Below, in pieces: positions 11,130-19,583 of a stretch of DNA of 64,000 nt (its first letter is position 1; each line of letters opens with the position of its first letter). The notes beneath the pieces are model-generated. The model did no database searches and was not told the DNA's origin. It saw only the letters and a list, made by a program, of their open reading frames with translations. Source of the DNA: Cellulomonas sp. NS3 (GTDB taxonomy: Bacteria > Actinomycetota > Actinomycetes > Actinomycetales > Cellulomonadaceae); the NCBI RefSeq assembly GCF_024757985.1, contig NZ_CP103289.1, positions 496,001-560,000 on the forward strand. Reading direction: 5' to 3'. The position numbers and the translations under genes were made by a program.

Positions 11130-11632
11130 CCGGGGAGACGTGGGGCACGGTCGCGGACGTCGTCGCGTCGGTGTGCATGCTCGCGGGGGCGTTCCTCGCG
11201 TTCGCGGCCGGCGTCGGGATCGTGCGGTTCCCCGACCTGCTCTCGCGGATGCACGCCGGCACCAAGCCGCAGACGCTCGGGCTCGTGCTCGTGCTCGTCG
11301 GCCTCGCGCTGCGGCTCCGCTCGGGCGGCGCGGTGTGGGCGCTCGTCCTCGTGGTGCTGTTCCAGATGCTGACGGCGCCGGTCGCCGCGCACATGGTGGG
11401 CCGCGCAGGCTACCGCACCGGGAAGGTCCGCACCGACCTGCTCGTCGTCGACGAGCTCACGCGCGACCAGGCCGACGCGACCGCGTCGCGGGACGCCGCC
11501 GTCGCCCAGGGCGCGCTGAGCGCGGCGACGGTGCCCGACAACGTGGACCCGCGCAGCCGCGAGCCGCACGGCGGCGAGCCCGAGCTGTACGGGATGGAGC
11601 CGCACCGGGCGGAGCGGGACGGCGAGCGCTAG
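11126..11632 (+). CDS. mrpG: Na+/H+ antiporter subunit G
   Basis: Last subunit of the Mrp operon, 168 residues. Three helices occupy residues 8-95. The family motif GIVRFPDLLSRMHAGTKPQTLG is present, joined to a hydrophilic tail of about 60 residues. ATG overlaps the mrpF stop. With it all of mrpA(B), C, D, E, F and G are present and in standard order, so the complex should be functional in sodium or alkali tolerance (family knowledge). Confidence 0.94.
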   Translation: MTGETWGTVADVVASVCMLAGAFLAFAAGVGIVRFPDLLSRMHAGTKPQTLGLVLVLVGLALRLRSGGAVWALVLVVLFQMLTAPVAAHMVGRAGYRTGKVRTDLLVVDELTRDQADATASRDAAVAQGALSAATVPDNVDPRSREPHGGEPELYGMEPHRAERDGER

Positions 11633-11693
11633 CCGGGTCGGAGCGGGGCGGGGCGGGGGCCGGAGCCGGGTCGGCCGGGTCAGCCGCGGGGTC

Positions 11694-11727
11694 CGGTCGG
11701 GCGAGCCGCCCGGTCGGGCGAGCCGCC
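11694..11727. repeat. two tandem copies of a 17-bp unit
   Basis: A 17-bp unit beginning CGGTCGGGCG occurs at 11694-11710 and again at 11711-11727, with a partial third copy running into the end of the next gene. It sits between the end of mrpG and the end of a convergent gene. The arms CCGGTCGG (11693-11700) and CCGACCGG (11735-11742) could pair as a terminator-like hairpin. Confidence 0.6.
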
Positions 11728-11730
11728 CGG

Positions 11731-12171
11731 TCAGCCGACCGGCTCGGTCCAGAGGTACAGGCTGAGGTCCTCGCGGTCCGCGACCTTGACCAGCGCCAGC
11801 ACGTCCGTGAGCACCGAGAGCGCGTTCTCGGGCGTGGTCGCGAGCTCCTCGCTCCCGGCCCAGCGCTCGGCGACCTCACCGATCGCGTCCGGGTCCTCGT
11901 GCGTCGCGAGCTCGAGCAGCACCTCGATGAGGAACGGGGGCAGCTCGACGAGGTTGTCGTAGTCGAGGTCGACCTCCTGGCACTCGAGGTCGCCGGTCCC
12001 GAAGTGCACGACGTCGCACGCGATCTCCCCGAGCACCTCGAGGTCGAGCGGCGAGATCTCGGTCAGCTCGAGACGCGGCGCGTCCTGCGGGTCGGACCCG
12101 CTGTCGAGCGCGGTCGCGTGCGCCAGGGCACGGGCGTGGTCGGAGGCGAAGAGCTCACTCAGGACGGCCAT
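11731..12171 (-). CDS. hypothetical acidic protein
   Basis: Unrecognised 146-residue cytoplasmic protein, strongly acidic with a run of Leu/Glu/Asp helices (LDLEVLGEIACDVVHFG; LPPFLIEVLLELATHED). It has no signal peptide or membrane helix. The ATG at 12171 is preferred over an upstream extension that is Arg/Cys-rich and does not look coding. It lies 19 bases downstream of the DUF4235 gene on the same strand, so the two may share a transcript. Its acidity and all-helical look resemble small immunity or regulatory proteins, but nothing in it proves a function. Confidence 0.75.
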   Translation of the reverse strand: MAVLSELFASDHARALAHATALDSGSDPQDAPRLELTEISPLDLEVLGEIACDVVHFGTGDLECQEVDLDYDNLVELPPFLIEVLLELATHEDPDAIGEVAERWAGSEELATTPENALSVLTDVLALVKVADREDLSLYLWTEPVG

Positions 12172-12190
12172 GGCGACAGCGTGCCACGGC

Positions 12191-12475
12191 TCAGCCGCGC
12201 ACCGACAGACGGCCCTCGTCGACCCGGTTCGCGAACTTCGCGGTCCCGCGTGTCGCGAGCACCCGCACGAGCGCCACGACGGCACCGGTGATGACCGCCG
12301 CGATCGCGACCTCGGCGAAGCGCGCGTCGCCCTCGTCGTCGGCGCTCGGCGGCTCGTGCCCGGCGACCGCCTTCCACGCCGTGTTGACCGCCTTGTGCGC
12401 GACCCACGTGGCGGCGAGCGCGGACGCGCCGCCGGTGATCGTCGCGACGGTCGACTTCGTCTTCTTGCTGGCCAC
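12191..12475 (-). CDS. DUF4235 family membrane protein
   Basis: Small protein of 94 residues that matches the actinobacterial DUF4235 family. It starts with a Lys-rich stretch (ASKKTKSTVA), then a hydrophobic helix containing ALAATWVAHKAVNTAWKAV. A second membrane helix (AEVAIAAVITGAVVALVRVLATRG) follows a short acidic loop. The GTG at 12475 is preceded by GGAGGA at 5 bases. Function is unknown for the family. Confidence 0.88.
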   Translation of the reverse strand: MASKKTKSTVATITGGASALAATWVAHKAVNTAWKAVAGHEPPSADDEGDARFAEVAIAAVITGAVVALVRVLATRGTAKFANRVDEGRLSVRG

Positions 12476-12643
12476 GGGGGTCCTCCTGGAGGGCGGCTGA
12501 GGGTGGCTGCCAGGCTAACGCGGGGGCGTGCCCGCGTCCTGCGCTGAGGACGCGTCGGCGCAGGTGGGCGGCGTCCGGAGCGCCGGGAAAGCCAGGACGG
12601 CAGGAGCGCTGGGAGGGGTTGCGGCGGCCTCGCGCCGAGCCGG

Positions 12644-13678
12644 TCAGTCCTGCGCGGGGTCGACGAGGCGCGCGGTGCTGTCGCGCACCACGAGGCTCGT
12701 CGCGAGGTCCATGCGGGTGCTCACCGAGGCGCCCTCGCGGGCCCGCAGGACGAGGCGCGCGGCCTCCTGGGCCATGTGGCGCAGCGGCTGGTGCACGGTC
12801 GTGAGGGCCGGGCTGGACCAGCGCGCGACCGCGACGTCGTCGTAGCCGACCACCGAGAGGTCCTCCGGGACGCGCAGCCCCAGGCGCCGGGCGGCCTCGA
12901 GGACGCCGAGCGCCTGCAGGTCGCTGCCGGCGAAGATCGCGGTGGGCCGGCGGTCGGCGGGCAGCGCGAGCAGCTCGGTCGCGATGTCGTGTCCGCCCTG
13001 GACGTGGAAGTCCCCGAAGCGCACGAGCGTCGGGTCGACGCCGTGGCCCGCGTTGCTCATGGCCGAGCGGTAGCCGTCGAGGCGCGCGAGCGAGCACATC
13101 ATGTCCTCGGGCCCGGTGATCATCGCGATGCGGCGGTGGCCGAGCTCGAGCAGGTGGCGCGTCGCGGCGAGGCCGCCCGACCAGTTCGCGGAGCCGACCG
13201 AGGGGACGTCGGGGTCGGGGTCGCCGGCCGGGTCGACGACGGCGAAGGGGATCGCGCGCGAGCGCAGCTGGTCCTTCACGGCTGCGGGGAGCGTCGAGAA
13301 CACGAGCACGACGCCGAGCGGGCGGCGCTGCAGCACGCCCTCGAGCCACTCGGGTCCGGGCGCGTGGCGGGTGCCGCTCTCGGTGAGCACGACGCTCGCG
13401 GAGCTCTCGCGCGCGACGTCCTCGACGCCGCGGATGAGCTCCATCGCCCAGATGGTGTCGAGCTCGTGGAAGACGAGCTCGATGAGCGGGGCGGCGCTCG
13501 ACGGGCTGGTGCGGCGCCGGTAGCCGTGCCGCCCGAGCAGGCCCTCGACGCGCTCGCGGGTGGCCTCGGAGACGTCCGCACGGCCGTTGAGGACCTTCGA
13601 GACGGTGGAGATGGAGACGCGGGCCTCGGCCGCGACGGCCGCCAGGGTCACGCGGTCGGCCCGGGCGTCGATGCTCAT
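12644..13678 (-). CDS. LacI-family transcriptional regulator
   Basis: Repressor of 344 residues. The N-terminal HTH is seen as TLAAVAAEARVSISTVSKVLNGRADVSEATRERV (read in two parts, recognition helix near residues 20-35). A sugar-sensing periplasmic-binding-like domain with SVVGYDDVAVARWSSPALTTV closes it. The ATG at 13678 was chosen because the HTH then starts near residue 10; an upstream ATG ten codons earlier is possible. It is divergent from the GH3 glycosidase gene with a GAAGCGGTTC operator between, so it probably regulates that enzyme (inference). Confidence 0.93.
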   Translation of the reverse strand: MSIDARADRVTLAAVAAEARVSISTVSKVLNGRADVSEATRERVEGLLGRHGYRRRTSPSSAAPLIELVFHELDTIWAMELIRGVEDVARESSASVVLTESGTRHAPGPEWLEGVLQRRPLGVVLVFSTLPAAVKDQLRSRAIPFAVVDPAGDPDPDVPSVGSANWSGGLAATRHLLELGHRRIAMITGPEDMMCSLARLDGYRSAMSNAGHGVDPTLVRFGDFHVQGGHDIATELLALPADRRPTAIFAGSDLQALGVLEAARRLGLRVPEDLSVVGYDDVAVARWSSPALTTVHQPLRHMAQEAARLVLRAREGASVSTRMDLATSLVVRDSTARLVDPAQD

Positions 13679-13799
13679 GGGCCCAGGGTAGCGGCCCGGC
13701 CGCTCCACGAACGGGAACTTTCGAGCGCGGACCGATCCTTGACGCTGTTCCGAGGCGCTGGTTACGCTCCGGAAGGTCTGGCAAGTTTCGGCGCGAGTC

Positions 13800-13864
13800 T
13801 CGAAACGTTCGACGGCCGACGCCGGGCCTCTCCCGCTGCTTCCCCTGTGATGCGGAAGCGGTTC
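13800..13864. promoter_or_regulatory. LacI-type operator sites before the GH3 gene
   Basis: GAAGCGGTTC at 13855-13864 matches the GAANCGNTTC palindrome also found at 1535, 1555, 1636 and 60811. A related imperfect site, TCGAAACGTTCGA, lies at 13800-13812. Both are in the 286-base region between the divergent LacI and GH3 genes, in the position expected for repressor sites. Confidence 0.62.
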
Positions 13865-13964
13865 GACGCTCCCGCGTCGTACTGTCGGACGTCACGAACT
13901 GCTCGCTCCGCAGGGGTCGGTCGCGCCCGGGCACAGGCCCCGCGCACCGGCGGAAAGTAGCGTC

Positions 13965-16364
13965 ATGCACACGAAGCACGAGAGCGGGACCCGCACGTCC
14001 ACGGCCACACCCCCGCACGCGGAGGTGCCCGTGTGGGCCGACGCGTCGGCGGCGACCGCGGACCGTGTGGAGGCGCTCGTCCGCGAGATGACGCCCCGCG
14101 AGAAGGTCGCCCAGCTGGTCGGCGTGTGGGTCGGCGCGTCCGCCGAGGGCGGTGAGGTCGCCCCGCACCAGCACGACATGGAGGAAGGTGTCGACCTCGA
14201 CGCGCTCCTGCCCGACGGGCTCGGCCAGCTCACGCGGCCGTTCGGCACGGCGCCGGTCGACCCCGCGCTGGGTGCGCTGTCGCTGCTGCGCACCCAGGAG
14301 CGCATCCGCTCGTCGAACCGGTTCGGGATCCCCGCCGTCGCGCACGAGGAGTGCCTCGCCGGCTTCGCGGCGTGGGGTGCGACGGCGTACCCCGTGCCCG
14401 TCTCGTGGGGCGCGACGTTCGACCCCGACCTCGTGCGCCGCATGGCCGACGCGATCGGGCGCGACATGCGCTCGGTCGGCATCCACCAGGGCCTCGCGCC
14501 GGTGCTCGACGTCGTGCGCGACGCGCGCTGGGGCCGGGTCGAGGAGACCGTGGGCGAGGACCCGTACCTCGTGGGCACGATCACGACCGCGTACGTGCAG
14601 GGCCTCGAGCGCGCCGGGATCGTCGCGACGCTCAAGCACTTCGCCGGGTACTCCGCGTCGCGCGCGGGCCGCAACCACGCGCCCGTGTCGATGGGTGCCC
14701 GCGAGCGCGCCGACGTCGTGCTCCCGCCGTTCGAGATGGCCGTGCGCGAGGGCGGCGTCCGCTCGGTGATGGCCGCCTACACCGACACCGACGGCGTCGC
14801 GTCCCACGCCGACCCCGAGCTGCTCACCCGCCTGCTGCGCGACGCGTGGGGCTTCACCGGCACGGTCGTCGCCGACTACTTCGGCGTCGCGTTCCTCAAG
14901 CTGCTGCACGGCGTCGCCGGCACGTGGGCGCACTCCGCGGCGCTCGCGCTCGAGGCGGGCGTCGACGTCGAGCTGCCGACCGTCAAGACGTTCGGCGAGC
15001 CGCTGCTGACCGCGCTCGAGAAGGGCGAGGTCGACGAGGCGCTCGTCGACCGGGCGCTCCGCCGCGTGCTCGCGCAGAAGATCGAGCTGGGACTGCTCGA
15101 CGCCGACTGGGACCCGGTGCCCGAGGTGCTGCGCGGGCGCGACCTGACCGACACCGAGGCGCTGCGCGGCACCGTCGACCTGGACCCCGAGGGCAACCGG
15201 GAGATCGCCCGCGCGCTCGCCGAGGAGGCGGTCGTGCTGCTGCGCAACGACGGCACGCTCCCGCTCGGGCCGGACGTGCGCAAGGTCGCCGTCGTCGGCC
15301 CCACGGCCGAGGACCCGATGGCCGTGCTCGGCTGCTACTCGTTCCCGGCGCACGTCGGCACGCACCACCCCGAGCTCCCGCACGGCATCGCGCTGCCGAC
15401 CCTCGCGGAGTCGCTGCGCGCGGAGCTGACCGGCGCCGAGGTGTCGGTCGCGCGCGGCTGCGACATCGACACGGACGACGCGTCGGGCTTCGACGAGGCG
15501 GTCGCGCTCGCCATGGCGTCCGACGTCGTCGTCGTGGCGGTAGGCGACCGCGCCGGGCTGTTCGGGCGCGGCACGAGCGGCGAGGGCTGCGACGCCGAGA
15601 CCCTGCGGCTGCCCGGCGTGCAGCAGGACCTCGTCGACGCGCTGCTCGCCACGGGCACCCCGGTCGTCGTCGTGGTGCTCTCGGGCCGCCCGTACGCGCT
15701 GGGCGGCGCGACCGGCTCCGCCGCCGGGATCGTGCAGGCGTTCTTCGCCGGTGAGGAGGGCACGCCCGCGATCGCGCGCGTGATCTCCGGTGCCGTCGAG
15801 CCGCAGGGGCGGCTCCCGCTGAGCGTCCCGGCCTCGGAGCACCTGCAGCCGACGACGTACCTCGCGCCGCCGCTCGGCCGGCAGAACGGGGTCTCGAACC
15901 TCGACCCGACCGCGGCGTTCGCGTTCGGCCACGGCCTGACCTACACGTCGTTCGCGTGGTCGGACGTCGAGCTCGACCGCCCCGACGTCCCCACCGACGG
16001 CGCCGCGACGCTCGCGTTCACGCTGCGCAACGACGGGCCGCGGACCGGCACCGAGGTCGTCCAGGTCTACCTGCACGACCCCGTCGCGACGGTGGTCCGC
16101 CCGGTCCAGCGGCTCGTCGGGTACGGGCGCGTGGTGCTCGCTGCGGGGGAGGAGACGCGCGTGCACGTGCGCGTCCCCGCCGACGTCGCCGCCTACACCG
16201 GGCGCGACGGCCGCCGGGTCGTCGAGCCCGGTGAGCTCGAGGTCCGGCTCGGGGCGTCCAGCGCCGACACCCGCCTGACCGCGACCGTGACGCTCACGGG
16301 CGCCGAGCGCGCCGTCGACCACACGCGCGAGCTGCACGCGACGGTGGCGTTCGGCGAGGTCTGA
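13965..16364 (+). CDS. GH3 family beta-glycosidase (glucosidase or xylosidase)
   Basis: Cytoplasmic retaining glycosidase of 799 residues that releases terminal sugars from short beta-linked oligosaccharides. There is no signal peptide. The GH3 N-terminal barrel spans about 30-340 with KHFAGYS and the nucleophile Asp304 in GTVVADYFG. The C-terminal alpha/beta sandwich covers about 375-600 (NREIARALAEEAVVLLRNDGTLPL). A fibronectin-III-like domain closes the protein (TLRNDGPRTGTEVVQVYLHD). The nucleophile context ADYFG rather than SDW is frequent in xylosidase-like or multi-specific GH3 enzymes, but substrate is not certain. Divergent LacI gene and operator suggest induction by oligosaccharides taken up from xylan. 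Confidence 0.93.
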   Translation: MHTKHESGTRTSTATPPHAEVPVWADASAATADRVEALVREMTPREKVAQLVGVWVGASAEGGEVAPHQHDMEEGVDLDALLPDGLGQLTRPFGTAPVDPALGALSLLRTQERIRSSNRFGIPAVAHEECLAGFAAWGATAYPVPVSWGATFDPDLVRRMADAIGRDMRSVGIHQGLAPVLDVVRDARWGRVEETVGEDPYLVGTITTAYVQGLERAGIVATLKHFAGYSASRAGRNHAPVSMGARERADVVLPPFEMAVREGGVRSVMAAYTDTDGVASHADPELLTRLLRDAWGFTGTVVADYFGVAFLKLLHGVAGTWAHSAALALEAGVDVELPTVKTFGEPLLTALEKGEVDEALVDRALRRVLAQKIELGLLDADWDPVPEVLRGRDLTDTEALRGTVDLDPEGNREIARALAEEAVVLLRNDGTLPLGPDVRKVAVVGPTAEDPMAVLGCYSFPAHVGTHHPELPHGIALPTLAESLRAELTGAEVSVARGCDIDTDDASGFDEAVALAMASDVVVVAVGDRAGLFGRGTSGEGCDAETLRLPGVQQDLVDALLATGTPVVVVVLSGRPYALGGATGSAAGIVQAFFAGEEGTPAIARVISGAVEPQGRLPLSVPASEHLQPTTYLAPPLGRQNGVSNLDPTAAFAFGHGLTYTSFAWSDVELDRPDVPTDGAATLAFTLRNDGPRTGTEVVQVYLHDPVATVVRPVQRLVGYGRVVLAAGEETRVHVRVPADVAAYTGRDGRRVVEPGELEVRLGASSADTRLTATVTLTGAERAVDHTRELHATVAFGEV

Positions 16365-16384
16365 GGCCCGGGGCGGGACGTCCG

Positions 16385-16423
16385 CGTCGGCCCGGGACCC
16401 GCGCGACGGGTCCTGGGCCGACG
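16385..16423. terminator. bidirectional hairpin terminator
   Basis: A 17-base arm at 16385-16401 pairs with 16407-16423 (16 of 17 perfect, one G-T) around the loop GCGCA-like CGCGA. It lies between the convergent GH3 and SRPBCC genes and can serve both. It has no T-tract, as is common in high-GC actinobacteria. Confidence 0.8.
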
Positions 16424-16437
16424 TGCGTCCGGCGCGG

Positions 16438-16953
16438 TCAGCCCGTGATCGCGGTGGCGAAGCCGTCGAGCAGCCCGGCCCAGCCGTCGGGTGCCCCGAG
16501 CGACGCGCGCATCTCGGACGCCTGGTCCCCGTAGGCGTCGAGGCCGCGGTGCTCGAAGTCGACGCGCGTCGCCGCGGCACCGTCGGGCCCCGTCTCGGGC
16601 GTGAACCGGACCTCGATCTCGGTGACGAGCGAGGCGTCGAAGGCCCAGTCCGCGCCGACCTGCCAGGCCAGGACCACGCGCCCGGGCGGCTCCCAGGCGA
16701 TCACGTGACCCCACTCGCACTCGGTGCCGGCGGCGTCGCGCTCGAACCAGCGGCCGCCCTCGCGCGGCTCGACGACGACGTCGACGAGGGGCTGCTCGCC
16801 CAGGTGGTAGTCGGCCTTCCACCAGCGCGCCATGCCCGCGGTGAACACGTCGAACGCGCGCTCGGGCGGCGCGGCGACGGTGAGGGTGCGGACGATCGGC
16901 TCGGTGGTGCTCGAGCTGCTGGTGCTGGTGCTGACCTGCTCCTCGGTGCTCAT
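16438..16953 (-). CDS. SRPBCC (AHSA1-like) domain protein
   Basis: Protein of 171 residues with one START/Bet v1-like fold of the AHSA1 type: IVRTLTVAAPPERAFDVFTAGMARWW opens the domain (about residues 22-48), then RWFERDAAGTECEWGHVIAWEPPGRVVLAWQVG. A Ser/Thr-rich head precedes it. The ATG at 16953 has GAGGAG 5 bases upstream; the GTG at 16959 overlapping the ArsR stop is too close to that site. It follows an ArsR gene with almost no gap, a very common two-gene arrangement in actinobacteria. The ligand is unknown. Confidence 0.92.
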   Translation of the reverse strand: MSTEEQVSTSTSSSSTTEPIVRTLTVAAPPERAFDVFTAGMARWWKADYHLGEQPLVDVVVEPREGGRWFERDAAGTECEWGHVIAWEPPGRVVLAWQVGADWAFDASLVTEIEVRFTPETGPDGAAATRVDFEHRGLDAYGDQASEMRASLGAPDGWAGLLDGFATAITG

Positions 16954-16955
16954 GG

Positions 16956-17276
16956 TCACTCCTCGGGTGCGGCGGGGTCGTGCTCGACGGCACGGGCGAA
17001 GGCGGCGAGCTGGTCGTCCCAGAACCGGTCCAGGTACGTGCGCAGCGCCGCGAGGCCGCGGGTGTCCAGCCGGTAGACGCGCTGGGTCCCGACGGCGGTG
17101 TCGGTGACGAGGCCGGCGTCCTTGAGCACGCGCAGGTGCTGCGAGACGGCGGGACGGCTCACCGGCAGGCGGGCGGCGAGCTCGCCGACGGCGTGCGGCC
17201 GCTCCGCGACGAGCTCGAACACGCCGCGCCGCGTGGGATCGGCGAGGGCGTCGAGCACACCTCCGTAAGTCGTCAC
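16956..17276 (-). CDS. ArsR-family transcriptional regulator
   Basis: Winged-helix regulator of 106 residues: LADPTRRGVFELVAERPHAVGELAARL is helix 1-3 and PVSRPAVSQHLRVLKDAGLV the recognition helix. It lacks the metal-binding ELCVCDL cysteines, so it is probably not a metal sensor. It is co-transcribed with the SRPBCC gene. The GTG at 17276 gives TTYGGVLDAL; the GTG six codons on is an alternative. A GTAAGT repeat and a TTAC dyad just upstream suggest autoregulation. Confidence 0.92.
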   Translation of the reverse strand: MTTYGGVLDALADPTRRGVFELVAERPHAVGELAARLPVSRPAVSQHLRVLKDAGLVTDTAVGTQRVYRLDTRGLAALRTYLDRFWDDQLAAFARAVEHDPAAPEE

Positions 17277-17292
17277 GAACGGTAAGTTACGG
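17265..17292. promoter_or_regulatory. ArsR operator-like dyad and repeat
   Basis: CGGTAAGTTACGG at 17280-17292 is an imperfect dyad around its central G, and GTAAGT recurs at 17265-17270 and 17282-17287, 17 bp apart. The site overlaps the start of the ArsR gene and its upstream side, in the usual place for autorepression. Confidence 0.5.
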
Positions 17293-17419
17293 CTGACGGA
17301 TGCGCGGCGTCAACGCCCGGCCTCGATCCGGGTGAACTCGGGCCGGTGGTCGGGGTGTGCCGGGTGACCTCGCCCACACGGCGGCCGACGGGCCTCGGGC
17401 GTGCGGTACAACGTGACGC

Positions 17420-18277
17420 GTGACGACTCGGACCACCCCGCCCGACCTCGACGACGGCCCCGTCGCGCCTGACCCGCCCGCCGCCGGTGAGGCGTCCCGG
17501 GCGCCCGAGCGCCGTGCCGTGCGCGACGCGCCCGGCGCCCTCGACTGGCCCGACGAGCCCCGCCGCCCCGACGACGCCGACTGGCGGCCGCTCTCCCGCG
17601 CCGAGCGGCGCACCGCGTGGTGGGACCGCGCGGTCGCGAGCGTCGGGCTCGCCGCGCTCGGGCTCTGCCTCGGCGCGCTCGTCCTCACGGTCGCCGACCT
17701 CGGTCCGCGCGACGTCGCCCGCGACCTGGCCGCGACCGGCGTCCGCGCCCAGGTCCAGCGGATCGCGGTGCGGCCCGCCGAGGAGCCGGGCGGCCGGCTC
17801 GCTGTGACGTTCGAGGCGGGCGGCGCGACGGTCGTCGCGAACGCCGTCGGCTCGGGGACCGACCGGGCCGACGAGGACGCGGCGACGATGGTCGTGCTGC
17901 ACGACCCCGACGACCCGACCCGCGTGATGCTCGCGGAGGACGTGCGCCACCTCGCCGACGACGCGCTCCGGGACGGGCTGGCGACCGCCGCGCTCCTCGC
18001 CGCCGTGGCCGCAGGCGTCGCCGGCCTGCGGGTCGCGCGCGCGGCGCGGGCCCGTCGGCGCGGGGGCCACCTGCGCGCCGTCGAACCGGGCGCGGTCGCG
18101 GCCGTCCTCGTCGTCGCCACCACCGTCTCGGGTGTCGTCGTCGCCGGTGAGCACGTGCCCGCGGTGTGGAGCTGGCTCGGGTTCCCGCTGTCCCTCACGG
18201 TCACCGTGGTCGCCGTCCGGCTGGGTGTTAGGGTCGCGCTGAACGACAGGGGAGCGCCTCGGCCCACCCGCCCGTGA
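17420..18277 (+). CDS. DUF3592-like membrane protein
   Basis: Membrane protein of 285 residues with a long hydrophilic, Pro/Arg/Asp-rich N-terminus (1-72). A helix follows (SVGLAALGLCLGALVLTVADLG), then an extracytoplasmic domain of about 95 residues with a beta-rich segment (GGRLAVTFEAGGATVVANAVG; MVVLHDPDDPTRVML), and three further hydrophobic helices. The layout resembles DUF3592 proteins, but identity is weak. The last 29 bases of the gene overlap the TPP riboswitch start, which is unusual and suggests the transcripts overlap. Function unknown. Confidence 0.8.
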   Translation: MTTRTTPPDLDDGPVAPDPPAAGEASRAPERRAVRDAPGALDWPDEPRRPDDADWRPLSRAERRTAWWDRAVASVGLAALGLCLGALVLTVADLGPRDVARDLAATGVRAQVQRIAVRPAEEPGGRLAVTFEAGGATVVANAVGSGTDRADEDAATMVVLHDPDDPTRVMLAEDVRHLADDALRDGLATAALLAAVAAGVAGLRVARAARARRRGGHLRAVEPGAVAAVLVVATTVSGVVVAGEHVPAVWSWLGFPLSLTVTVVAVRLGVRVALNDRGAPRPTRP

Positions 18278-18380
18278 CCGGCCACCACCGGCCCCCGGGC
18301 GGCCCGGGTCCCGGCGCTGAGAGTGCGGTCCGCCGCAGACCCTCGAACCTGATCCGGCTCGCACCGGCGTAGGGAGTCGG
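18249..18380 (+). promoter_or_regulatory. TPP (thiamine pyrophosphate) riboswitch
   Basis: The conserved TPP aptamer blocks are all visible: GGGGAGC near 18249-18256, GCGCTGAGAGTGCGG near 18314-18328, ACCCTCGAACCTGATC near 18339-18354 and GGCGTAGGGA near 18366-18375. A GC-rich variable arm lies between the first two. It stands directly before thiBPQ, the expected thiamine-regulated cargo. In the ligand-bound state it should reduce expression; see the hairpin at 18457-18478. Confidence 0.95.
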
Positions 18381-18456
18381 GCTTCTCAGTCCTCGCCGTC
18401 GCCGTGCCGCACGGCCGCCCCCGGGCAGCCGGACCGGGCCGGTGCGGCGACGACCC

Positions 18457-18478
18457 CCTCCTGCATCCCATGAGGAGG
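18457..18478 (+). promoter_or_regulatory. hairpin sequestering the thiB Shine-Dalgarno
   Basis: CCTCCTGCAT (18457-18466) can pair with ATGAGGAGG (18470-18478), with one bulged G and a CCC loop. The 3' arm contains the AGGAGG ribosome binding site of thiB. This is the layout expected of a translation-controlling TPP expression platform. Confidence 0.7.
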
Positions 18479-18488
18479 AGCACCACGC

Positions 18489-19583
18489 ATGGCACGCACC
18501 ACCCCGCGCACCCGGTTCGCCGCCGGAGCGCTCACCGTCCTCGCCCTCGCCGGCTGCTCCACGATCGGTGCGAACGACGGGTCCGACGGCGCCACCGGTG
18601 ACGCGACCGGCGCGGCCGGCGCCACCGTCACGCTCGTCACGCACGACTCCTTCGCGCTGAGCGACGGCATCCTCGCGCAGTTCGAGGAGGAGACCGGGCT
18701 CACCGTGAAGCAGGTCGCCCCCGGCGACGGCGGCGCGCTCGTCAACCAGCTCGTGCTGACCAAGGAGAACCCGCTCGGCGACCTCGTCTACGGCATCGAC
18801 ACGACGTTCGCGTCGCGCGCGATCGACGAGGGCGTCCTGCAGCCGTACAGCTCGGGCGCACCGGCCGCCGCCGACGCCGCCCAGCACGCCGTGCCGGACG
18901 ACGACGAGGGGCTCCTCACCGCGATCGACCTCGGCGACGTCTGCCTCAACGTCGACCACGCGTGGTTCGCCGAGCGCGGCGTCCCGGAGCCCGTGACGCT
19001 CGAGGACCTCACGAGGCCCGAGTACAAGGACCTGCTCGTCGTGACCAACCCCGCGACGTCCTCGCCCGGGCTCGCGTTCCTCGTCGGGACCGCCGCCCGG
19101 TTCGGGTCCGTGCAGTACAAGGACTACTGGGCGAAGCTCCGGGACAACGGCGTCAAGGTCGCCGAGGGCTGGTCCGACGCGTACTACACCGACTTCTCGG
19201 GGGCCGACGGCAAGGGCCCGCGCCCGATCGTCCTGTCCTACGCGTCCTCCCCGCCGTCCACCGTCCCCGAGGGCGCCGACGAGCCGACGACGGGCGCGCT
19301 GCTCGAGACGTGCACGCGCCAGGTCGAGTACGCCGGTGTGCTCGCGGGCGCCGAGAACGTCGAGGGAGCCCAGCGCCTGCTCGACTTCCTGCTCTCCGAC
19401 GCCGTCCAGGCCGACATCCCCGGGTCGATGTACATGTACCCGGTGAGCTCGGCGGTCGACCTCCCCGAGGAGTGGGAGAGGTGGGCCCCGCTCGCGACCG
19501 ACCCCGCGCCGATCCACCCGAAGGACATCGAGGCGAACCGCGAGACGTGGATCGCCGAGTGGACGGAGATCGTGATCGGCTGA
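18489..19583 (+). CDS. thiB: thiamine ABC transporter substrate-binding lipoprotein
   Basis: Surface-anchored thiamine-binding protein, 364 residues. The lipobox LALAGC places the lipidated Cys at residue 23, followed by a Ser/Gly/Asp-rich tether. The binding domain shows family features VTLVTHDSFALSDG near the N-terminus and GDLVYGIDTTFASRA, and LVVTNPATSSPGLAF. The ATG at 18489 has AGGAGG ten bases upstream, the site masked by the riboswitch hairpin. Its stop overlaps the thiP ATG by one base. It delivers thiamine or its phosphates to ThiP. Confidence 0.94.
   Translation: MARTTPRTRFAAGALTVLALAGCSTIGANDGSDGATGDATGAAGATVTLVTHDSFALSDGILAQFEEETGLTVKQVAPGDGGALVNQLVLTKENPLGDLVYGIDTTFASRAIDEGVLQPYSSGAPAAADAAQHAVPDDDEGLLTAIDLGDVCLNVDHAWFAERGVPEPVTLEDLTRPEYKDLLVVTNPATSSPGLAFLVGTAARFGSVQYKDYWAKLRDNGVKVAEGWSDAYYTDFSGADGKGPRPIVLSYASSPPSTVPEGADEPTTGALLETCTRQVEYAGVLAGAENVEGAQRLLDFLLSDAVQADIPGSMYMYPVSSAVDLPEEWERWAPLATDPAPIHPKDIEANRETWIAEWTEIVIG

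Noticed and set aside
12159-16580. Open frame of 1473 codons on the minus strand opposite the LacI and GH3 genes
   Set aside because: No domain or ribosome binding site; the GH3 gene on the plus strand has catalytic motifs and correct length.
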